Source: Vanilla planifolia
Taxonomy: Eukaryota > Streptophyta > Magnoliopsida > Asparagales > Orchidaceae
Direction: 5' to 3'
DNA: 64,000 bases
NCBI GenBank assembly: GCA_023846275.1
Contig: CM043868.1
Coordinates: 21,361,755-21,425,754 of the forward strand
The notes beneath the pieces were generated by a model, which saw nothing but the letters and a program-made list of their open reading frames with translations, did no database searches and was not told the origin of the DNA. Made by a program: the position numbers and the translations under genes. Position 1 is the stretch's first letter. Each line of letters starts with the position of its first letter. Of this stretch, positions 52,141 to 64,000 are shown one piece after another.

Positions 52141-55100
52141 AACAACTACTTCGTCAGAATAACCAACTCTCTTTCTTTTTTTGTTTTTTGTAAATCTATA
52201 TTAAAAATAAATTATATTTGTTAAATAAATTTAAATGTAGCTATGCTATAAGTGTAATTAAATAAAAATTTTATTTGCTATTAAAGATATTTCTAATATA
52301 ATAATGTGTTTTCTTTAAATACTATAAAAATCTCCACTATATCATTTATAACAAAAATATCCCATTTAGATAGTATTCTTATATTAATTTAAAAGAATAA
52401 AATTTCATGATAACAAATTAAAGTTTAAAAGAGGAGTTGGTTAAAACTTATATAGCCTTCTTGATTCAAAAAACAACCTTTTGTGAATAAGAATTAAATC
52501 ATATGCATAGGCATTATGTTGAAATAAATAATATGATTATGTTGAAATTATTATTGTAATAATATTTGTAAAAGAAAATCATTTATCAAACAAAATACAT
52601 TTTATAAAAGCAAATACTTCTTAGTATTTATTCGTTGACGTTTTTGTGCTTTTAAAGATGTTTGTTGTCTCTTATGTTTGTCTATTATTATTAAATTTTA
52701 AATATAAACTAACTAATTATGTAAATATCATAATTTAATATTTGAAAATACAATATTTGATCATCATTATTCTAATGCACAATCAAGGATGTTCACATCA
52801 TCTCCAAAAGATATAATTATATTTCTTTATTTTAAAACTAATATTTAAATAAAAAATGTTAGGCTTTATCAAATATTGATCAAGTATATTAAAGAGATTA
52901 ATGTTATTGTCTATTCAATAGATAATATTCTTGTTTAAAAATATGCTTTTTATTTTTTGGTAACTTTATTGGAGTTTTTTTTACTACAAAATACATTAGT
53001 ACTTTGTTTTTAAGGTTTAAAGATATCATAAAAAGGTTATGAGATATGACTTCATAAATATGACATTTGTTATTAATGTTTAAGCTGAAATTCAATATAT
53101 CTATAGTTCACCAAAGTTAATTGTGAGATTATTCAAAAAGCTTGTTGACATTATATTCCTTATTTAACTTAGGTTGTGTTAGCAAATAGAAAAAGATTAA
53201 TGAAAACTTGTATATCATCAATTAATGATGCTAGCAATAGACTAACATATAATTAGCCATGAGCAAATACTAGCAAAGGTTAATATAAAACAGTCTTAAC
53301 GTTTTCATTTGAGAATTTTTAGTTGTCATAACAAAACATAACTGAATTAAAAATTAACAATGTATAAACTGAATTGATGATTGAATAACCTAATGAATAA
53401 AATTATATTTAAAATAAAAAAATTAATCGAATTTTTTTATTTTGAAATAATTTCATTACCTATAATATTTCAAAAAAACCCTTTCTTGCTTAAACTATCA
53501 TACAAGCAATTTATTAGATGAGAGATTATGTAGTGAAAAATCATTAAGAAATCCTTTTTAAATTGGATTGATCACTTCAACTTGTAACAAATAGAAACTA
53601 TAACAAATTAAATCATCTCTTTCAAAATCATTAGAGATTATAGATTGTATTTTATCTACACAATCTACATTTTATTCTAGTATTGCATGGTCAATATAAC
53701 ATGATATTTTAAAATTATCTAGCTTGTTTAAATAAATTTTATGTATAACATATTTTAATGACATTTGTTACTCTTAAAACATAAGTAATTATTTATTTTT
53801 TAGTAGGTCAATTCAATTCTTAAATATTGTATGACCAATGTCATTGTCAATTTTCAATAAAAAATCAAAGTACTACAGACATTGATAAGGTATGTATATT
53901 TTTTGATAAACATATAATTCTTTTTACTTAAGATTTTATTTGTTGTTGTTTTTCACATATATGAAATACATATTAATATATAATATGTATTTTGGAAAAA
54001 AAAAATTAAGCTTAAACAAAATTATTATGATTCAATTGTTACTTTAAAATATTTAATTTATTCTTAATATTAATTATTATTATCCATTTGCTACTTTATA
54101 TTATTTAATTTATTATGCAGTTGTCATATAATCATTTTGTCAAAAAATCATTTTTGTGATGGGTTAACACATATGATACAGATGCTTAATTAAATTATTA
54201 TATATAAATATCTTTTTGTATTAATAATTTATTCATTTGAGATATTGTAGATTAATTTATTATTAAGAATTTCTAAAATATCTATATTAAACAATTTGGA
54301 ATATGCAATTTGTAACCATCAAAAAGATATGTTTTCTGTGTTTCTTTTCCATATGAAATTTTAGCACATCATCACTACTCCCTCGATAAATACTTTAGCA
54401 TTATTTTAAGTTATTGAACAAATGAAAAAATTCTAATCTAATTGGTAATTCAAGAGAGAAATTTTTTTTGAAATAAACAAAAAATGAATAACATCCATAA
54501 AATATACATGATAGATATTACAAAGAGATAAAACTTTGAATCATTCCTTAAACAATGTAGTTGATCACCAATAATAACTAATATTGAACCCTTCATTCAC
54601 ACGTGACTTATTTAACAACAAATAAGTTATTCATTTGTTTTAATAATATTTTTTACTTTAGGTGTTTAAGATCATACATTTCAAGGATGAATATATGAAT
54701 TCAATTAAAAAACTTAATATTACGTTCCTAAATTTTAATTATGTGTAAACTTATAATTAGAAACCTAAGTGTATAACTAGTTATTATAAGGTCAAGTAAA
54801 ATTTGTATTTTGAAATAAAAATATAATAATATTATTATGATATTATCTTAAAAAATATGAACTTTTGCAAAGTTATTCTAAATAAAAGAGAGTTGCATGT
54901 ATATAGGTTTGCATGCATGAATAGAGAATAATATTTTATTTTATTTTATGCACTTGTTAAATTGAAAATACCATTCTTGGAGATGTTGTATGTTAAGTGA
55001 TAGCTTTTATCAAAATGGAAATATAAGAAACTAGAGATAAAGCTGTCACTCTTTATTTAAAAAAAATTTGAGTGCATTTTTTCACCTAAATATTTTGATA

Positions 55101-58100
55101 AGTAGTAGAATTTATGATTAGTATAATTGAGGCATTACACTTAATTTGACTCAAATGTTTCAATGGCTATTTTTGGTGACAATGTAATTGGTGCAAAACA
55201 TGAAGCTTGAGGAAACAAGAAAAATAATATATTTTATTATCTTTATTGGTACTAGTATGTAAGACCTATGATGATATACTTAAGACATTAAGATAATGAT
55301 AAGAAATTGGGCGAGTGTGACAAAAGCTTTTCAAGATATATTTTTCACATGTCTCATTATTTAGACATGTATTCTTTACATATAAAATTGGCTTATTAAA
55401 GATAAAAAAAATATAAATTTGTATTTACAAAATATAACCAAAATTTTTTTAATGGAAAACTTTAATCATATGCAAATTATCATAAATATAATATGATGTT
55501 ATTATCGTACAATATAATTTGTTATAACAAGGCATTTCACATGAATAAACAATATGAATAAGAGAAATTTTTTTAAAAAAAATTAGTTCATATAATATAA
55601 TATAATTATCGTATAATATGATTAGTTCATTTGCTTCATACGTTAAGGAATCAAACAAAGTGATTATTAATCAAAAACCTAAGAATTTCATATGGTGTAA
55701 TCATATTTATCATATAATACTATCAATTTATTTTGGGTTAATAAACTATTATGAGTCAAAATATGAGAGTTTTATATAATATATTAATTTTTTACTTCTA
55801 ATAAAATTAATAGAAATTATGGGTATCACAATATGATATACGAATCAAATTATACAATAAATAATAATATGAGTAACCACTAGTTTGACAAAAATTTTGA
55901 GAAAGTTGAATATAAGTGTTAGAGAGACTTTAAGGGATGTTCAAAGTAATTGAAGAGTGTTGTTAAACTATATAAAAGGGTCCAAATATTATGAATAAGA
56001 CAACGAATAATTTCACATCATTTAGAGGAGTTTGAGTTTAAAGATCATTTTTTTATTAAGGTATTTTGATAAAAGATAAGGCAAGTTCAATAGAAGTTAG
56101 CTTACATCCCAATTAACTTTTTAGTTTTTTTGATTCATCATTGAACAAAATTATGTCATTCTTGTTTTGATTTGCAAATTTTTTAGTGTCTCTTGTTAAT
56201 TGTATTGGTTTACAAGAGATTTGTATTTGAACTCTTATATTGTATATTTTGTCTTTTTATTGAGACTTTTTTTTATCTTTACTTAGTTTTTTGGCCACCT
56301 AATAGCATCATCTAGCTAAGTGATTTTTTGGAATTTTTTGGGTTGATTATTTGTAAAGTCTTTTGTTTTAGTATTATAAACTCATTTTAGATAATGATTG
56401 CATAGTCTTTTGGTCTAGAGTTTGTGGTGTCTTTTTATCTATTATTTGTAAAATATTTTAGCTTGGTGTAGGATTTTCATACCCACTTTTAAGAAAAATA
56501 TTTTACTATTTTTTCTTTTCTTTTTGCCTGAGATGGATATAGATTAGTTTTTAATCAGATCATCTAGAAATTGGTTATGTACTTCTCTTTATTATATATT
56601 ATATAATTATTTTCAAAATTAACAAGAGTTTTTAAAACAAGTTCTTAAAGGCAACTAAAAGACCCTAAAAGACTTATATTTTACTTATAACCCCCCTCTT
56701 TAGTGCACATCATGCTCTCATTTTACCAACTAATGCACAATTAATTGAGCATTTTGTCAATAGTTTCAAAAGATTTTTAAAATAGCATGCTTATGAATCT
56801 TTTCAAATCCACAAAAAATAATACACTCTTCATTCCTTACAAGAGATGAGGCCAAATTGTAGCAATACAAAGTAGGTTTCTCCCTATCATTATTGAATAA
56901 CCTAAAGTTACAAATATATAAATTGTCCATGCCTTATTTTAAGGGCACAATTAAAAAAATGATGATTTCATCCTTGATGAATCTAAGAAAGATCTACAAA
57001 ATTATAGAAAGGGTTAATATATATTATTTCACTAAGCCATTTAAAAAATTATTATACAAATATAAATAAAATCATGCACACATTACATGACAATGTATGC
57101 CCAAAAAAAAGAAGGGAAAGGATAAAATAATCCTCCATTAAGAGTGGTCACCATCATGACAAGAAATAAGTTCCTTACTCTCCACATATAATATTGCAAC
57201 TATTTATTAACATAGAACAAATAACATTAGAATGAAAATTGCCAAAAAAATTTGAGTACTTGATCCAAAATTGATTTACAATCAAATCAAAATAAAATAT
57301 ATGAAGAAAATATCTCCAAATTATGATTAATAGCTTCAAATCATCATGTTAATTTTGATCTTTAATAGTTTTGTGAGGAGATATTTTATAATTTTTAAAT
57401 TCTATATAGTAATATCTCTATATGTTGTGAGATGGGTCATGTTCATATCAAATTCAAAAAATTCATACTTTATATTTAAAAAAATCAATATTTAAGAGAT
57501 AAGAGTAATTTAAATCTTAAAAAATAAGATTTTTAATTAAAAAAGTCAAGTCAAGATTTCACTATTCCTTAAATTCAAGAATTTAAAAAAAGGTGTAAAT
57601 CTTTTTTTGATTTAAGTTTTAATAGGGTTTGCTATCATTTAACTTAGTCTTAAATTAATTATGTTTATCATCTATTTTTTTATATATATTTTGTTTTATA
57701 AAGATAAATTAAGATTTTTTTATTTTGTCAAATTTCAAACCTCTCTAGGTAAATCAGATGCATATATGCATAAGGAAATTTCTCATTGCTATCTGCATCC
57801 TTCCATGTGGTCTCAAACTCCCGTTGATTCCACCATCATCATATTTGTGGTAACCTCCTACCCATAGCCCATGTCTCGTTTCCTCTCTGTATATCCCACT
57901 AATCATCTTTCATCTATAACTTTATGTTCAAGCATGTATTGTTCAAGGTAGAACTACTAACTACCTCAATCCATGTTGAAATAGTTTCATTTTTCAAAAA
58001 CAAATGTGTTATTAGTTGTGACATCAAAACTTTTGTATGACTTACCGTGGGCATTGAGTAGCTCCTATTTAGGTTGTAACAACTTTAGAAAAGAGTACCA

Positions 58101-59132
58101 AGCACTATATAAACATCATGTGGTGCTTGTAAAAGAGACTCAACCTATGTAACCATTGTGTGGTGCCTTCTTGATCGAATTATGGGCAAATTCATATAGC
58201 TTTTAACCACTCTCTTTGGGTTAGAGGTCACCCATGGTGGGCCATTATGTTATTTTTGCCTTATAATCATTCAATAAGTGATTTTGCCATGACATGCTAA
58301 CCTACACCCTCATGTGAGGGTTTCTCAACAATTCCTTTGGACATGCCCAAGTTAGACATATAACATGATAACATCCTTTTGATCAATTTTCTTGTCAACA
58401 TTTACAATTTATAAATAGTGCAAGTTTACAATGTTTTGAAAACATTTTTCCAAAACTCCATGGAACCTATACTTATTTGACTTCTCTCAGTCTTAGACTT
58501 CATTAATTATCTCAATCTTTATTAAAAAAAAAATAATCATTAAAAATGCTACTCTCAAGGTACATCACAAGGTGCTAAAAAATTTCCATTTTCTAGTATT
58601 GTTGTGTCTATACAGCTTGAGCTTTGAACACGAGATTCTATGGAAAGAAAATTGAGTCCCTCCCTCATTTCAATGTCACTTCATAGGTCCAATATAGTTT
58701 AAGACATTACATACATTGTGTTTTAATGGGCCCATAAAATTTGAGCCTAAATTTAAAGAAACCAAGCAACTAAATCTTTCCACATTAAACACCAACACAC
58801 ATCAACTTAAAAAGTTCATTGCAATTCAAACAAATTTTCCAGGAAATTCAGATTATTTGCAATTAATTCAAATAAAACAACAAAAACAAAATTATGAGAG
58901 ATTCAATTTGCATTCATCTCTATTTTTTTTTTCCAATCAAACATAACCCAAGGAACCGGCTAAGAATGGAAACAATGGTAGCATCTACAGGAATCAAGAT
59001 GAGAACAATAACACTATGGTATGTAAAAAAGAATGCCACAAATGAGCACCCCAAAGTTTGCATGGGGCACGCGGTTAGTAGATTAGAGTGGCTCTGCGAA
59101 GGGTCGAGGGGCGGATCGTCGCAAGCAAACTG
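52141..59132. other. Very AT-rich intergenic region; right end includes EMF2 3' UTR
   Basis: Long A/T runs and no conserved coding blocks. Less AT-rich islands near 57.8-58.4 kb (with TATATAAAC) might be old LTR sequence, but no partner or ends are visible. The GC-rich stretch at 59040-59132 adjoins the EMF2 stop codon and is likely 3' UTR. Confidence 0.5.
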
Positions 59133-62100
59133 TTAACTTGTCTTGGGATACAAGCTTTCCTTTTGAAACTTCTCCAGAATTATGCTGCAGTTGTTCATAG
59201 TGCGAGCATCCAGTAAACTGTGATTCCATAGCTTTATCATAAATAGCCTCCAACACCTAGAAGCAGAGAGAAGATGAGTGCTTAATATTGAACACCATGG
59301 GAGCAAATAACTACAAATCTTGATACTGGAATGTGGCCTCTTGAAGCCATTTACTTACCCAAGGGACAAATAGAAATAAATGAAACAAAAGTAATCACAA
59401 TAGAATTGGAAACTGTCATTGGAACTCAAATGAGGTTGAGAATTTCATTCAGGGAGGAATATGATCTCCCCCAAAAGAAGCATCGAAAAGAAGAGAAGGA
59501 TGATGTAGGCTTGGATTGGTGTTCATAGAGCAAGTCACTTGCAGAAGACAAGAAAGCAAGAATTAGAAGACAATAGAAGAAAACTAGGATAAATTCAGAA
59601 AAGCATCCGAAGCCACAAGGGGAATCCCTTCCTCGATCGATTGAGGAAGTCCACCTGAAGGAATTGGACGCAATCCTTATTCGTCCTCCAGAAGTCAAGA
59701 AAGAATTTGTTGGCTTTCAAGGATACGAACGGTAAGCATTTTCACTTATCTGCTAATCATCACAAGGAAGAACAAAATTAAGGTGCTCAATTTTTACTTA
59801 TCTGCTAATCAACAGAAAGAAGAACAAAATTAAGGTGCTCAAGGTGAATGGCATTTAAACATATAACAATGATGAACTAACAGAGATTTTTTTCAAAATC
59901 CTTTCAATGGTGAGAAGAATAAGGGAGACTTGTTTTGCACATGTTTTTTTGGCCTACCAAGAAAGCTAGTGAAATGGCTTGATAAGGAAGTGATAGGGAG
60001 GAGGCATTTGGTATGGTCAGGTTCATGGGAGTGTAAAAATATTAAGATGCCGACAAATTTGAAGAATAATTATGAATCTGATGGTTGAGAAGACCCATGA
60101 ACTTTTTTTTTCCTAATGGTGTTCTCTTGAAGTGTTGACCTCAAAAGTTATATCTCAATTAAGGCTAATTTCCTTGTGTAATATCATATTTAAAATCATC
60201 ACAAAATTGATTAAAAATAAATTGAAAGAGCTTATACCTAAAATCATGTTTCCTAACCAGTAAGATTCATATCAAGCAAAAATAGGTATGATAACATTAT
60301 CATGACTAGAGATTTTATAATACAATAAAGAAAACCAAAAATGGGAAAAAGTACATGACCATCAAGGTTGGTATATAGAACTTTTGTTACGATACTACAA
60401 AGTTTATCAATGAAACTTCAGCCCTCGTTGGCTTGCCTGTCAAGCTCATTGATATTATTATAATGTGCATCACTTTTTCTTCCATCATTTTCCTTTGGAA
60501 GAAACTGTCAAGAAGATCCACTCTCTCCTTATATCTTTGTTTATGCATGGAAGGACTAATATTATCCAAGAAGTGAGGTCAAGGGCATAGAGAAGGGATG
60601 GAATAAAGTCAACATGGATGATATGGTTTGCCAGTGCTTGGGATTAGTAGATATTGGGGGGATCCTGTGTGATCTCGAAGGGTTAGTTATAGGCGATATT
60701 GGCTAAAAATTTAAACAAACTTCCACTCCAAAGGTTGAAATATGAGCAATTACGGTTTGGAGGTGTCTTGTAAACAGGATTTTGAGAAGGTGGTGATGGC
60801 GTCAAGATGCAAATCAACAAAGACCTAGCTGTAATACAAAATAATTTTTTTCCCTTAGCAAAAGTGGTAGAAGATATTTGGGGTCTTCTATCAAGGATTG
60901 CTTGGATGGGTTGCTACAAGTGTTTATCGAAAAGAAATGAAAGTGGAGATAAGATGGCTAAATTGGCCATTAAGCACCATGATTTCAACAAGAATCTTGA
61001 CTCCTCCAATAGAAGCTTCTTTACAGATAGAAAGGGTCAAAAATACAGAAACAAAGTATTTTTTTTGGTTGTTTGGGTCTAGAAACTCATAATGTTTACC
61101 ATAGAAGGCATTAGAATTTTTAAATTTCGAGCTTGCAGACATGCAAACATTAAATATACAAAAACGTATGCATGTGTCAGAACTTCAGTTAATTTTCAAC
61201 ACATTAAATCACACGACAACGAATAGCCAAAAATATATGCTACAGCGAATGAAAGGATAAAGCCAAGGATAAACTGAAACTTTCTAAGGTGAACTAATAA
61301 ATTTACTTGTCAGGGAATAAAAAGCGTTGGCCTGGAGAAACCCACCGTAGTAATGCTGGTGCTTGAATAAAATCTTGCCCATGCAGCTGTGTAAATGCTT
61401 CGCAACCCCATGGAATATGACCATCTGCCAATACCCTGCAAGATAAAACAATTGGAAGCACCTAATTAATAGAAGTGCATACAGTTATTGGTTTCAAAGC
61501 TCTTAACATTTCCTTGTTTGAATGAATTCCAAACAAAAATACACTATTTGAATGTTGACTCAGAAACCACTTCACATCAAGATTAAGAATCATCTGCTTA
61601 TCCACTAATTTTTTTAGAATGAGCAAAGTTTGTCTTAATAACCTATGTAACCACATAAGTGAACTACCATTATGAAACAAGAAATAAATACAAGTCATTA
61701 AAGCACCTTCTGTGATCAGCTAAAGAACCTTAGTGAAGTCGCCTATGGTATGCATGCCTGGCACTATTAGTTTCCCAGTATTTACATTTCCTTGTTAGTT
61801 TGAATTTCAAAAAAAAAAAAATGAACTGTTTGAATGTTGATACGGAAGCCACTTCACATCAAAATCATGCCTAATTTGCTTAGTTAAAATATTTCAGAAC
61901 GTGCAAAGCTAGTAATTTTTTAGAACGTAAGAAATCTTAACACAAGAAGGTAACCTTATGTGCAACTACTTCTATACAAAGAGAAATAACTTCAAAAGTA
62001 ATTAAAGCTCCTGCAGATCCTTGGTGAAGTCAACAATTGTATTCAAGACATGCAAAACGTTTGAGCTCATCAATCAATAATTTACAAAGACCAAACTACA

Positions 62101-63783
62101 TTAGCTGACCTCTGTTTCCGTACAAAGGAATTCCATAGATGCATTATCTGCTTTTCGTCTTTTGTTACATCAACGAAATCATCCAACATCTGCATCACAG
62201 CCACAATAGTATGCTCTTATCAGATGATATATAACTTTTAGCCCATCTCATAAAAGTAATATTAACTGCAAATTATTTAAATGAAAAGAAGAGTTGATTG
62301 CAGACATATCCCTCATATTTTCCCTGTTCTCAAATCTGTCCCTCCAACTTAAAAGATAAGCAACTAGGTTCACAAATATCATAAATGTTGTAGGTCATAA
62401 TTTTAACATGTTCTTCTAAAACAGATGGTACGTTCAAACTTGAATTCGTTACACCTTATGTAGCCATTTTCTAATATTCATAAGCTATCCTTATCTGTCA
62501 CAAGTACTCATGCTTACCTTCCTAGCCAACACCACCATGGGTAATTGGACAGGGAGAAAGTAACTATACTTGCAATGGTTGGAAAAAGAAGAGTTGATTG
62601 CAGACATGTCCCTCATATTTTCCCTGTTCTCAAATTTGTCCCTCCAACTTAAAAGATAAGCAACTAGGTTTGCAAATATCATAAATGTTGTAGGTCATAA
62701 TTTTAACATATTCTTCTAAAACAGATGGTACATTCAAACTTGAATTCGTTACATTTTTAGAGTATGTAACCATTTTCTAATATTCATAAGCTATCCTTAA
62801 CTGTCACAAGTGCTCATGTTCACCTTCCTATCCAACACCAACATAGATAATTGGACAGGGAGAAAGTAACTATACTTGCAGTGGTTGGAAGCTTTGTTGG
62901 AAGTTACTACTTGTTAACTGCACTTGGAGTTCAAGGAGTAGGTTAAGACCAATGTACTACAGGTTGTGGAGGCATTGGAACTTTAAGTTAAAGGTGGATA
63001 CTCGTGCTGACAACAATCATAGAGTTGGGATAAGTGGGAGGCAATGTTTGTCTGGGCAGCCATGTGGCAAACCAAAACTGATCATGGGCTTGGAGGATCT
63101 CTTGGGATGGAGTTAAACCTTGCAATGGTGCAAGCCGAGCAGCAGAAGAGACACGATGCTGGCTACAACAGTAGCTAAAGCTGAGAAAATGGCCACAAAT
63201 CAAGCTCAGGGCTGCTCTGATAATGGATGCCAATGACACTGCATAGGATCTGGAAGAAGTCTAAGGTGTCTCTAGTCAATGAAGATGGTGAGAGAGGAGA
63301 GAAGGTGGTAGACAACTAAAGAGTAATGCAGGCACAAGAAAGTATTCCAAATCAACTAAGAGTAGACTTTGAAGGTAATTTAGAATTTTGATGCCCAACT
63401 AATAGAGATATGACGAGACACATCTATTACAGATTTTAAGATCTTTGCAGACCAAACAGGAAAATTTTAAACCAAAAAAACCTAGTTAAAAATTAGGAAA
63501 AATATGGACTTCTCTGCAATTAATCCTTGAAGGAAATACTTGAAAAATCCACGGGCTGATTATGCATTGACTATAGCAAGCAAATTAAAATAGAAATGCT
63601 AGTACCATTAAAGGAGCCGTACTTCTAGTGAAGAAATATTATTTTTGCTCACCACAATAGTTTTAAACAAGAAGAAAACAGGAAGAACATCTAACGTACC
63701 CTCCTATCTTCAAAATCAGCTATGTCATCATCAACTTCATCTTCACTGTCATGGTCAGAAAATACTTGCTCCAACGCCATTGG
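59133..63783 (-). CDS. EMF2: EMF2/VRN2-type Polycomb (PRC2) subunit, C-terminal VEFS box (5' exons beyond window)
   Basis: Su(z)12-family PRC2 component; the VEFS box contacts the E(z)-type methyltransferase that deposits H3K27me3, acting in the nucleus to repress flowering and floral genes. Four exons are in the window: 63700-63783, 62110-62189, 61346-61435, 59133-59256, all GT-AG and in phase, encoding the last 125 residues. They read PMALEQVFSD, DSEDEVDDDIADFEDRR, MLDDFVDVTKDEK, MHLWNSFVRKQR, VLADGHIPWGCEAF, then CWRLFMIKLWNHSLLDARTM and a short tail ending KTS. This is the complete VEFS box. The codon across the last junction is CGG (Arg) where the family normally has Trp (WCWR). The N-terminal zinc finger must lie right of the window, so an intact gene cannot be confirmed. 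Confidence 0.93.
59739..59842. repeat. 52-bp tandem duplication in the last EMF2 intron
   Basis: Two nearly identical copies (acttatctgctaatca followed by gaagaacaaaattaaggtgctcaa) directly abut at 59739-59790 and 59791-59842. Confidence 0.85.
60100..60680 (+). mobile_element. L1-type LINE reverse transcriptase remnant, antisense in EMF2 intron
   Basis: Plus-strand translation gives LISLCNIIFKIITKLI then KELIPKIMFPNQ (about 60155-60262), the RPISLCNV.YKI..K.L..RLK..LP.LIS..Q block of plant LINE RT. Next come MTIKV (about 60355), ETSALVGLPVKLID then MCITFSSI (about 60410-60485), and a degraded SLYLCLCMEGL segment. Stops and frameshifts are present. It belongs to the same class as the relic in CMT1 intron 4 but covers an earlier part of ORF2. 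Confidence 0.8.
62286..62891. repeat. Tandem duplication, about 300 bp x 2, in an EMF2 intron
   Basis: aagaagagttgattgcagac at 62286 recurs at exactly +300 (62586), and the copies run to tgcaatggttgga (about 62583) and tgcagtggttgga (about 62891). A roughly 9-bp insertion (atttttagagt.. near 62753) accounts for the slightly longer second copy. Identity is high (over 90 percent by eye). It lies in the intron between the EDRR and MLDD exons. Confidence 0.9.
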
Positions 63784-64000
63784 CTAAGCACAAAACAAAA
63801 TACAAAGTATTATACCAAAAATTTCTATTCATAGCCATAACCAGTAATAGAATCAGAAGAAAAGCAGCAATGAACATTAAAATACATTACAAATAAAAAC
63901 AGCAATAAATTCATTACACCAATACAAAAATATATTAAGCAAAGATTAAAAAGAAAACCTTATTAATGTCTGCATTACATAAAGTGATAGCTTAACTAAT
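63784..64000 (-). other. EMF2 intron continuing past the window edge
   Basis: The next upstream EMF2 exon should end in the conserved FHSHRAQ-type block; no such sequence is present up to 64000, so this is intron. Confidence 0.65.

Larger units (their letters stand above)
59257..61345 (-). other. Last intron of the EMF2 gene, 2089 bp, with LINE relic
   Basis: The donor is CTACG|GTGGGT and the acceptor TTCTAG|GTGTTGG. It interrupts the highly conserved LWCWR block. It contains an L1-type RT remnant and a 52-bp tandem duplication. Confidence 0.85.

Noticed and set aside
59457..59700. 90-codon minus-strand frame as an extra EMF2 exon
   Set aside because: The VEFS box is already complete across 61346 and 59256 with conserved phase; this frame lies in the intron and has no VEFS similarity.
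1..64000. tRNA, rRNA, CRISPR or bacterial-type operon features
   Set aside because: Read for cloverleaf A/B-box pairs, direct-repeat/spacer arrays and clustered genes; none was recognised, and the genome type makes CRISPR and operons irrelevant.

Overview
The window is nuclear DNA of a flowering plant. Genes are sparse and rich in spliceosomal GT-AG introns, intergenic DNA is strongly AT-rich, and there are many degenerate Ty1/copia, Ty3/gypsy and L1-type LINE remnants. Residue choices in the three genes look monocot-like and the long TE-filled introns would fit a palm-like genome, but the species call is only inference. No bacterial, organellar, CRISPR or operon-like features were seen.

Layout. 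1-5.6 kb: the 5' LTR and most of the internal region of a decayed Ty1/copia element on the minus strand, followed by an irregular minisatellite. 5.6-8.9 kb: AT-rich intergenic DNA with one 133-bp tandem duplication. 8945-10878: a well preserved 1934-bp solo LTR (TG...CA) flanked by the perfect 5-bp target duplication GTGCT. 12.2-14.4 kb: a decayed Ty3/gypsy pol on the plus strand. 17305-18487: a complete six-exon LONELY GUY (LOG) cytokinin-activating enzyme gene, minus strand. 18.7-25.7 kb: AT-rich intergenic DNA with a small copia RT relic. 25777-51925: a complete ten-exon gene for a chloroplast UPF0016/GDT1-type manganese transporter (CMT1-like, 362 aa), minus strand, stretched over 26 kb by introns of 2.4, 3.4, 7.7 and 9.8 kb that contain gypsy, copia and LINE relics, minisatellites and a microsatellite. 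52.1-59.1 kb: very AT-rich intergenic DNA. 59133-63783 and beyond the right edge: the last four exons of an EMF2/VRN2-type Polycomb (PRC2) gene encoding its VEFS box, minus strand, with a LINE relic in the last intron and a 300-bp tandem duplication in another.

The three genes share orientation but are unrelated in function (cytokinin activation, plastid Mn2+ import, chromatin repression) and are independent transcription units. Gene models were built by hand from conserved protein blocks plus phase-consistent GT-AG junctions. Each exon length agrees with its codon count, so the LOG and CMT1 models are internally consistent without any frameshift. The most notable items are the TE-expanded but intact CMT1 gene, the solo LTR with its TSD, alternative in-frame acceptors and an overlapping uORF in LOG, an apparent Trp-to-Arg change in the EMF2 VEFS box, and several recent tandem duplications. 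I saw nothing that supports a wholly new biological system.
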